DNA from: M3007 sp037130425
Lineage (GTDB): Bacteria > Bacteroidota > Bacteroidia > Chitinophagales > Saprospiraceae
Length of the DNA stretch: 18,536 nucleotides
Assembly (NCBI GenBank): GCA_037130425.1
Contig: JBAXTB010000079.1
Span: 1-18,536, forward strand
Reading direction: 5' to 3'
Each line of letters begins with the position of its first letter. Position 1 is the first letter of the stretch. Below the pieces are notes generated by a model. It worked only from the letters and a program-made list of their open reading frames with translations. It did not search any database and had not been told where the DNA came from. The translations under genes were made by a program, and so were the position numbers. Positions 1 to 5,182 of the stretch are shown here, one piece after another.

Positions 1-740
1 GCAATTTGGCCGCACAATACAATCCTTGCATGAAAGTTTATGTTGCTGATAACGGCATCAGAAATTTCACCGCCTACATTGTCAAAATAAATATCCACGC
101 CTTTGGGACAGGCATCTGCAATAGATTTTGTTATATCGGCACAGGTTTTATAATTAATGGCTTCATCAAAACCAAATTCCTCTTTTAATGATTTTATTTT
201 CTCATCGCTACCGGCAATGCCTATTACACGGCAGCCCTGTAGTTTAGCGATTTGACCAACGACAATGCCAACCGCACCGGCAGCGCCAGACACCACAACG
301 GTTTCACCCGCTTTCGGTTTTCCAATATGCATTAGGCCAAAATAGGCCGTAAGGCCAGGCATCCCCAATATGCCTAAATAATAACTTGCAGGCGCAACGG
401 AGGTGTCAATTTTTAATAAGCCCGTTTCTGTCGTAATGCAATGCTGCTGCCAGGGTAAGTTACCGGTAACAATATCATTTTCCTTAAAATTTACGGCGTT
501 GCTTTTGAGCACTTTAGCGATTACGCCGCCCGTAATGGGTTTCCCGATTTCAAAAGGCGGCGCATACGATTTGGCATCATTCATCCGGCCGCGCATGTAA
601 GGGTCAACAGACAAAAACATCGCTTCCAATAGTATTTCCTTATCCTTAATTTCGGGTAATTCAATATTATTTGTCTGGAAGTTTCCCAGTACAGGCTTAC
701 CGGTTGGTCTGCTGGATAGTACAATTTGCTTGGTTGTCAT
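1..740 (-). CDS. CurA-like NADP-dependent oxidoreductase (MDR superfamily, zinc-free), 3' end outside the window
   Basis: Reading down from the ATG at 738-740 gives 246 residues with no stop before the window edge, so the C-terminus is missing. The N-terminus (RPTGKP at 11-16, then SVDPYMRGRM at 44-53) is characteristic of the NADPH-dependent curcumin/alkenal reductase family (CurA, also called YncB; leukotriene B4 12-hydroxydehydrogenase-like). The Rossmann nucleotide-binding loop is visible as SGAAGAVG (151-158), followed by FDNVGG (219-224), also typical. No structural zinc-binding cysteine cluster is seen. Family members are cytosolic and reduce the C=C bond of alpha,beta-unsaturated ketones or aldehydes with NADPH. 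The start lies 3 bases after the stop of the aldehyde dehydrogenase gene, so the two are very probably co-transcribed; together they would suit detoxification of reactive aldehydes and enals, which is inference. The natural substrate is unknown. Confidence 0.88.
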   Translation of the reverse strand, partial: MTTKQIVLSSRPTGKPVLGNFQTNNIELPEIKDKEILLEAMFLSVDPYMRGRMNDAKSYAPPFEIGKPITGGVIAKVLKSNAVNFKENDIVTGNLPWQQHCITTETGLLKIDTSVAPASYYLGILGMPGLTAYFGLMHIGKPKAGETVVVSGAAGAVGIVVGQIAKLQGCRVIGIAGSDEKIKSLKEEFGFDEAINYKTCADITKSIADACPKGVDIYFDNVGGEISDAVISNINFHARIVLCGQI

Positions 741-743
741 AGT

Positions 744-2126
744 CTAAAATGGATCGCTTAATTCACTAATTCTGATCAGTTTTTTGTTTACAAATTCATT
801 GATGCCTAATTCGGAAAGTTCCCTGCCGTAACCGGAACCTTTGACGCCGCCAAAAGGCAAGTCCGCTTGCGTCCAGGTCGGGTGATTGATAAACACCATT
901 CCGGTATCAATCTGGTCGGCTATTCGTTTGCCCCTTTCTATGTCTTGTGTAAATACCGAGCCACCCAAACCGAATGGAGAATCATTGGCTAAATCAATGG
1001 CTTCCTGCTCATCTTTTACGCTAAAAAACACGGCAACCGGTCCAAAAAACTCTTCGTAATACACCGGATTGCCCGGCAGCATATTGGTAAGTATGGTTGG
1101 TTCCATAAAAGCGCCTGCCCTGTCCACTCTTTTACCGCCCAACAGAATTTTGGCGCCGCCATCGACCGCTCTTTTTACCTGATCGGCAATTTGCACTGCA
1201 GCGGCCTCGCTGCTTAACGGGCCTAATTGGGTCGCGGCATCCATCGGATCGCCAACAACCAATGCGGCTAATTTGTCTTTAAACTTTGCTAAAAAAGCCG
1301 ATGCAATACTGTCCACCGCAATAAAACGCTTCGACGCCACACAGCATTCGCCGTTGTTATTGATCCTGCCTACGACCGCCCATTCGACCGTTTTTTCAAG
1401 ATCCGCATCTTCCAGCACAATAAACGCATCGCTGCCGCCTAATTCCAATACGGATTTTTTCAAATATTTACCGGCCTCTGTTGCAATGCTTGCACCGGCC
1501 GCTTCACTTCCGGTCAGCGACACCCCTTTAATTCTTTTATCGGCCACCAATGCCGATGCCCTTTTGCCGGATATTAACAGATTCGTGTACAGCCCCGCTG
1601 GCGCACCCGCCTGTTTGAATATTTCCTCTATGGCAATGGCGCACTGCGGTACAATAGAAGCGTGTTTGATTAATACGGTATTGCCCACCATGACATTGGG
1701 GGCGGCAAAACGCGCTACCTGATAAAACGGGAAATTCCAAGGCTGCACGCCCAGCAAAACACCAATGGGACTGTGCCGAATGAAGGCCTGTCCGTGCGTC
1801 GGGTCTAACATTTTATCGGCCAAAAAACCTTCGGCGTTGTTGGCATAATAATCAAATATTTCCGCGCTTAATTTGATTTCACCTTCGGCCTGGGCGACTA
1901 ATTTCCCCATTTCCAGGGTAATCATTTTAGCAAGGGTTTTCTTTTTTTCCCGTAATAAACCGGCTACTTTGTGCAACATTTCGGCCCGTAATTTATAGTC
2001 CGTCTTTTTCCAGTCTTCATACGCAGCGGCAGACTTTGCAATGGCTTTATCTACCTGCTCGGCCGTCATTTCTGCAAAATCTTTCTCTACTTTATTCGTG
2101 GCAGGATTAATTGTTTGAATTGGCAT
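744..2126 (-). CDS. NAD(P)-dependent aldehyde dehydrogenase, succinate-semialdehyde dehydrogenase (Sad/GabD) type
   Basis: The product is about 460 aa, the usual size of the aldehyde dehydrogenase superfamily. It oxidises an aldehyde to the acid with NAD(P)+ in the cytosol. From the ATG at 2124-2126 the N-terminus reads MPIQTINPATNK, a standard ALDH opening. An upstream in-frame TTG at 2168 would add 14 residues and was rejected because family alignment begins at PIQTINP. Visible motifs are PWNFPF (129-134), the cofactor lysine in VLIKHAS (about 154), the general-base glutamate in LELGG (E228), the catalytic cysteine in NNGECC (C262, by alignment with the usual GQxC), and EEFFGPV near residue 375. 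The sequence resembles the short Sad/YneI-like succinate-semialdehyde dehydrogenases, but substrate cannot be fixed from sequence. The gene sits 3 bases before the CurA-like gene and just after a decayed lipocalin start, whose control region may now drive it. Confidence 0.92.
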   Translation of the reverse strand: MPIQTINPATNKVEKDFAEMTAEQVDKAIAKSAAAYEDWKKTDYKLRAEMLHKVAGLLREKKKTLAKMITLEMGKLVAQAEGEIKLSAEIFDYYANNAEGFLADKMLDPTHGQAFIRHSPIGVLLGVQPWNFPFYQVARFAAPNVMVGNTVLIKHASIVPQCAIAIEEIFKQAGAPAGLYTNLLISGKRASALVADKRIKGVSLTGSEAAGASIATEAGKYLKKSVLELGGSDAFIVLEDADLEKTVEWAVVGRINNNGECCVASKRFIAVDSIASAFLAKFKDKLAALVVGDPMDAATQLGPLSSEAAAVQIADQVKRAVDGGAKILLGGKRVDRAGAFMEPTILTNMLPGNPVYYEEFFGPVAVFFSVKDEQEAIDLANDSPFGLGGSVFTQDIERGKRIADQIDTGMVFINHPTWTQADLPFGGVKGSGYGRELSELGINEFVNKKLIRISELSDPF

Positions 2127-2164
2127 TATTTTATATTTGTTTAGTGCGTTTAATTTTTGAAATT

Positions 2165-2275
2165 TCAAATCCTTTTTTTCAAATCAACATAAGGTACCGT
2201 TTGAAGTGTTTGAGCCATTAAACCTGTTATAAGTATGGTGAAGCAAATGGTTAAAATGAAGGAGGAATTTTTCAT
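2165..2275 (-). pseudogene. Truncated lipocalin (Blc-like) gene: signal peptide and first mature residues only
   Basis: From the ATG at 2273-2275 the frame encodes 36 residues: a short basic start (MKNSS), a hydrophobic stretch (FILTICFTILITGLM) with a plausible signal-peptidase site at AQ, then TVPYVDLKK, then a stop. The segment VPxVDLxx directly after the signal peptide is the usual opening of bacterial lipocalins of the Blc family, which continue with a Y-x-G-x-W-Y-E-I motif. That continuation is absent; the frame ends with RI and TGA at 2165-2167. I infer a deletion that removed the barrel and left the control region and leader just upstream of the aldehyde dehydrogenase ATG (38 bases further on). 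It could instead be a translated leader peptide. The family assignment rests on about nine residues, so it is tentative. Confidence 0.55.
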
Positions 2276-2295
2276 GATGCGATCAAGATGCCTTT

Positions 2296-2386
2296 GGTAG
2301 GAAGTGCTGCAAAAGTGCGGGGCATTGTGTGTGAGGAGATTACACAATTTTGGGAAAGAGTTGTAAAATTCACAGGTTCACAAGAA
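2296..2386 (-). repeat. 91-bp direct repeat, copy A, upstream of the lipocalin remnant
   Basis: This stretch aligns without gaps to 3649-3739: 70 of 91 bases match by hand count (about 77%). Two conserved blocks stand out on the plus strand, one around GAAGTGCTGCAAAAGTGC and one around ATTACACAATTT to TTGTAAAATTCACA, separated by a divergent middle. Within the copy a related motif occurs twice (GTGCTGCAAAA at 2304 and GAGTTGTAAAA at 2358), 54 bases apart. It ends 20 bases before the ATG of the lipocalin remnant, in the position of a promoter or operator. Confidence 0.7.
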
Positions 2387-2488
2387 TGTTAGCGTACTGT
2401 TCGCACAACCTCGGGCTATCAGCTCTTCCGACGTTTGAACAGGCAAAAGTTTGCCATCTTTATAAACGGCTGCCAGAATAGTCGCGTT
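2378..2488 (-). other. Open, protein-like stretch in frame after the hydrolase stop (possible coding relic)
   Basis: Directly after the hydrolase TAA at 2489-2491 the same frame stays open for 36 codons to a TGA at 2378-2380. It reads like ordinary protein (for example AAVYKDGKLLPVQTSEELIA) and contains no start codon of its own near the front. It may be the tail of a lost gene or an older, longer C-terminus of the hydrolase. An open run of this length is not rare by chance, and I do not recognise a family, so this is weak. Confidence 0.25.
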
Positions 2489-3613
2489 TTACTGCTTGTC
2501 TTGATCCGCCAAATCTATCCGATTCCTGCGTACATCTTGCTGTAAAATAGTGCTCATTTTATCAGGCTCTTCAAATATAGGACTGTGTGCGGATTGATGG
2601 AACGTATAGAATCCTTTTATCGGCGCTTCGATCAGATTAAAATAAGATCGTGCTAATGTATAAGAGCAGGTATAATCATAAATACCTTCCATAAAATAAA
2701 CAGGTATCGTTAATTTCGAAACTGCTTTGTTAAGGTCGGTTGAAAGCATCTCGGTCCAGACAGCGCTTACACCCGATGCTGCTTTTGAACGCCATAGATT
2801 TATTTTTTCTTTCAAAGTGTATTCCTCAAATCGCAGGGAGGGCAGGAAAATACCTTTTAACACCGAATGCATAGATCGCATGGTCCCTATGCCCAGTTCA
2901 TGCATACAAGGATCACGAAGGGCAAGGTATTGCTTTGAAATACTGCCGTTTATAATTGCAGGCGCCATTTCAAGTTTTTGAACCATCCGCCTGTTTCCAT
3001 TTTTTTTATACTGTTCCAGCATATAATTATAGGCAAGTTGCTCCGACAGCAATTGATTGGACACTTGTGATATTCCAATATATGCATGAAATAACTCCGG
3101 CGCTTTGGCTGCGGTTAACATACCGATGAATGTGCCTCCGGAATGCCCCATCAAATAAATTTTTTCTTGGGAAAATCGTTTCCTGAGGTAATTGGTCAAC
3201 GCGATTGCATCCGACACCAACTGATCCGAGCTTATAACTTGGGATTTTACACCTGATTGGAAAGACATCCCCGTGCCGCGTTGTTCCCACCATACGACAA
3301 CAAAATCTTCATCCAATTTTATGGGATAGTTTGCAGTCAGAAAATAATCCGGCATTCCGCCATGTAAATAGAGGAGCACAGGTTTTGTAATATCTTTTCC
3401 TCTAATAAACATCCCTTGTTTTACGCCATTTATGTCAATATATATTTTCTCAGATATACTACCTACGATGGCTTTCCCGTGTTCATCCAAAAAAGGTTTT
3501 GGTTTTCCGGGACTCCATATCCATAAGACAATCCAAAATGGTAAGAAAATAATAAGAAACGTTAATAAGAGCAACTTGCTAAATGTTTTTATAATATTTA
3601 AAATATATTTCAA
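2489..3613 (-). CDS. Membrane-anchored alpha/beta hydrolase (prolyl-iminopeptidase-like)
   Basis: The alpha/beta hydrolase fold is shown by the oxyanion motif YLHGG, the WWEQRGTGMS segment typical of prolyl-iminopeptidase-like hydrolases, the nucleophile elbow GHSGG (serine about residue 158 from the chosen start), an acid in GIYDYT (about 313) and a histidine in SAHSP (about 343). A strongly hydrophobic segment (LLLLTFLIIFLPFWIVLW) near the N-terminus predicts an inner-membrane anchor or uncleaved signal. There is no suitable in-frame ATG. I chose the TTG at 3611-3613 (giving KYILNIIKTFSK before the membrane segment); another TTG at 3700 would add 29 residues, but these fall inside the duplicated 91-bp repeat and look like leader DNA. 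The gene lies downstream of the HxlR regulator on the same strand. Substrate unknown; ester or peptide hydrolysis are both possible. Confidence 0.85.
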   Translation of the reverse strand: MKYILNIIKTFSKLLLLTFLIIFLPFWIVLWIWSPGKPKPFLDEHGKAIVGSISEKIYIDINGVKQGMFIRGKDITKPVLLYLHGGMPDYFLTANYPIKLDEDFVVVWWEQRGTGMSFQSGVKSQVISSDQLVSDAIALTNYLRKRFSQEKIYLMGHSGGTFIGMLTAAKAPELFHAYIGISQVSNQLLSEQLAYNYMLEQYKKNGNRRMVQKLEMAPAIINGSISKQYLALRDPCMHELGIGTMRSMHSVLKGIFLPSLRFEEYTLKEKINLWRSKAASGVSAVWTEMLSTDLNKAVSKLTIPVYFMEGIYDYTCSYTLARSYFNLIEAPIKGFYTFHQSAHSPIFEEPDKMSTILQQDVRRNRIDLADQDKQ

Positions 3614-3648
3614 ACGAGGTTTTAATTGAATTTTATTAGACTTGAAGC

Positions 3649-3739
3649 GGTGGGAAGTGTTGCAAAAGTGCCCTTCTTTGTAAAGGTGGGTATTACACAA
3701 TTTCAGGAAAGTGTTGTAAGATTCACACTTTTACAAGAA
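3649..3739 (-). repeat. 91-bp direct repeat, copy B, upstream of the alpha/beta hydrolase
   Basis: Ungapped partner of 2296-2386. Its two internal motif copies are GGAAGTGTTGCAAAA (3653-3667) and GGAAAGTGTTGTAAG (3706-3720); the GTGTTG cores are 54 bases apart, exactly as in copy A. The outer part also contains a partial dyad TGTAA-N11-TTACA (3715-3735). It fills the gap between the HxlR stop and the hydrolase start, ending 35 bases before the chosen TTG. The conserved spacing suggests a regulatory region bound by a protein; I see no textbook -33/-7 pair inside it. Confidence 0.7.
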
Positions 3740-3756
3740 ATCTTCATTGTCTGCGG

Positions 3757-4110
3757 TCATATTCCAGTTATGTTTTTTTCAACACCCCAGGCATAGATAC
3801 TTTCCAAAATCGGGATGAATGACATACTGATCTCGGTCAAACTGTATTCGGTACGTGGTGGAATTTCGTTGTAATCTTTCTTGTTTACCCACCCACTTTG
3901 CATCAACTCTTTTAGTTGTTGTATCAGCATCTTTTCAGAAATAGCCGGTATCGCTTTTCTGATTTCATTGTAGCGCAATGCGCCGTTTTTGAGGTTCCAT
4001 AATATAATTACTTTCCAACGACCGCCAATGACAAGCATGGTAGCGGTAACCGGGCAGTTCTCGGTCATTTGCTTTTCGTTGAGGTGATTGGTTGAATTTA
4101 TTTTTCTCAT
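3757..4110 (-). CDS. HxlR-family winged-helix transcriptional regulator
   Basis: The product is 117 aa, normal for this family of small DNA-binding repressors or activators that often sense electrophiles, quinones or oxidants. The signature is clear: ENCPVTATMLVIGGRWKVII (about 17-36), then ALRYNEIRKAIPAISEKMLI with the recognition helix, LKELMQSGWVNKK, and the wing motif IPPRTEYSLTE (83-93). Cys19 sits at the position of the redox-active cysteine of YodB/HypR-type members. The ATG at 4108-4110 was chosen over an upstream TTG because it places the start just before the conserved domain. It is divergent from the SnoaL-like gene, 83 bases away, with a palindrome between them, so it probably controls that gene and itself, and perhaps the genes downstream on its own strand. 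Confidence 0.93.
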   Translation of the reverse strand: MRKINSTNHLNEKQMTENCPVTATMLVIGGRWKVIILWNLKNGALRYNEIRKAIPAISEKMLIQQLKELMQSGWVNKKDYNEIPPRTEYSLTEISMSFIPILESIYAWGVEKNITGI

Positions 4111-4113
4111 AAT

Positions 4114-4135
4114 GTACTTACTAAATAGTGTGTAC
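4114..4135. promoter_or_regulatory. Candidate HxlR operator palindrome
   Basis: A 22-bp imperfect dyad between the two divergent genes: left half GTACTTACTAA, right half ATAGTGTGTAC (reverse complement GTACACACTAT), matching at 8 of 11 positions. The centre TACTAAATAGT resembles the TACTA...TAGTA boxes described for YodB/HxlR regulators. It overlaps the leader of the HxlR gene (3 bases upstream of its ATG) and lies just upstream of the promoter proposed for the SnoaL-like gene, so one bound dimer could affect both. Confidence 0.55.
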
Positions 4136-4142
4136 TCAACTT

Positions 4143-4174
4143 TTTTACAGTAAAGATAATGGCTTTTACTTTTG
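4143..4174 (+). promoter_or_regulatory. Candidate Bacteroidota-type promoter for the SnoaL-like gene
   Basis: TACTTTTG at 4167-4174 is a full match to the -7 consensus TAnnTTTG of the Bacteroidota primary sigma factor. The -33 side is only a T-run (4141-4146), not a clean TTTG. The start codon follows 19 bases after the -7 box, giving a short leader. Confidence 0.5.
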
Positions 4175-4193
4175 TGGCATAAAAATAAAACAA

Positions 4194-4547
4194 ATGACAG
4201 AACAACAAATCGCAACAGCATTAGACGAATTGGTAGCCTTGGTTTCCGCCGGCAAACCAATGGAAGCCTTCGAGCAGTTTTACCACGAAAATCTTGAAAA
4301 AACAGATTTAGATGGAGTTATGCATAAAGGAAAGTCTGAAAATGAAAAAATCGGGCATGAATTGTTATCCAAGGTGACAGCCATTCGGGACTTCACGGCT
4401 GTTGGCAAAATCGTAAAGGGCAAGCGCAGTTTTCTGGTTTGGTCGCTTGATTTTGACCACGCCGACAATGGTGCCATCAAGGTTGTGCAGGTTGCTATAC
4501 AGGATTGGGAAGACGGGAAAATTATTCGGGAAAGGTTTATTGCGTAA
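4194..4547 (+). CDS. SnoaL-like / NTF2-fold protein of unknown function
   Basis: The product is 117 aa. It has the order expected of a SnoaL-like NTF2 fold: an N-terminal helix (ALDELVALVSAGKPMEAFEQFY), an acidic turn (LEKTDLDGVMHKGKSE), and strands ending in VVQVAIQDWEDGKIIRERF, a very typical closing motif. The ATG at 4194 is preferred over an upstream GTG at 4128, which would run through the predicted promoter and operator. Such proteins are isomerases, cyclases, or non-enzymatic binding proteins; no catalytic residues can be assigned here. It is the only clear plus-strand gene, divergent from the HxlR gene and presumably under its control. Its stop is 5 bases from the stop of the converging DinB gene. 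Confidence 0.85.
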   Translation: MTEQQIATALDELVALVSAGKPMEAFEQFYHENLEKTDLDGVMHKGKSENEKIGHELLSKVTAIRDFTAVGKIVKGKRSFLVWSLDFDHADNGAIKVVQVAIQDWEDGKIIRERFIA

Positions 4548-4552
4548 GATTG

Positions 4553-5068
4553 TCACTGAAACGGTTGAATTAAAATTACGTCCTCATCGTCTGCCGAAGG
4601 CCCGTAAGTAGCGGGAACCGGGACGTCCAAAAGCCTTAAATATATACCCAATTGAGCACGATGATGCACCAAATGGTTCATACAAAATAACCGGGCAACT
4701 TGTCCTTTGGGCAGTGTAAAAAGTATCTCGTCGCCATGCGTCATTGACCACTCTTTTTCAAATACGGCGTCTGGTGCATTTGCCAGGGACGTTTTAGCGC
4801 CTGCCAATAAATGATCAAAATATGCAAGCAGTTCATCCTTCGTCTTGATGTCCGCTGGTTCAAAGTCAATGAAGTCAAGTTTTTCGTCTTCAACACAGGA
4901 GGTCCACCAGGCAACAATTTCTGCCACGTGAATAGCAAGTCGCCCCAAGGTTTCCGATTTTTCAGTGGGCTTGAAGTCGAGTTTGTCAAATGGAACGCTG
5001 TCTAAATATCGCCTTGTAACGGCTGCTTCTAACGTGAGCTCTTGTAAGAAAGTTTGTCCGATGGTCAT
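4553..5068 (-). CDS. DinB-family four-helix-bundle protein
   Basis: The product is 171 aa, typical for the DinB/YfiT-like superfamily of metal-binding four-helix bundles, some of which are thiol-dependent transferases. The probable metal ligands are H47 (in LAIHVAEIVAW) and H132 and H136 (in NHLVHHRAQLGIYLRLL), the usual three-histidine pattern. The C-terminal VPVPATYGPSADD is common in Bacteroidota members. The start at 5068 (TIGQTFLQEL) is chosen; an ATG at 5083 would add 5 residues. It converges on the SnoaL-like gene with 5 bases between stops and no visible terminator, so the two transcripts may overlap. Actual substrate unknown. Confidence 0.88.
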   Translation of the reverse strand: MTIGQTFLQELTLEAAVTRRYLDSVPFDKLDFKPTEKSETLGRLAIHVAEIVAWWTSCVEDEKLDFIDFEPADIKTKDELLAYFDHLLAGAKTSLANAPDAVFEKEWSMTHGDEILFTLPKGQVARLFCMNHLVHHRAQLGIYLRLLDVPVPATYGPSADDEDVILIQPFQ

Positions 5069-5182
5069 TGTATATCGTAGCATGGAGGCATTTGTTGTTT
5101 TGATTTAGTTTGCGTGGCGGCGGGGGATTGAGCGAGAGGGAGCGAAGACCAAGCGCGGCGGAAATAAATTTATGTATTTTAT
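5069..5182. other. Short intergenic region with a GC-rich island
   Basis: 114 bases between the res stop and the DinB start. A GC-rich stretch at about 5110-5161 stands out from AT-rich surroundings and is bracketed by a direct repeat (GCGTGGCGG at 5112-5120, GCGCGGCGG at 5153-5161). It may be a dispersed intergenic repeat unit; only one unit is present here. A weak AT-only dyad (AAATAAAT at 5162, ATTTATTT at 5181) spans the res stop; no convincing terminator was found. Confidence 0.3.

Noticed and set aside
2276..2347. N-terminal extension (TTG start at 2347) of the lipocalin frame, paralleled by the TTG at 3700 before the hydrolase
   Set aside because: Both extensions lie inside the duplicated 91-bp DNA, begin with TTG, and match mainly where the DNA blocks are conserved; more likely control DNA than coding.
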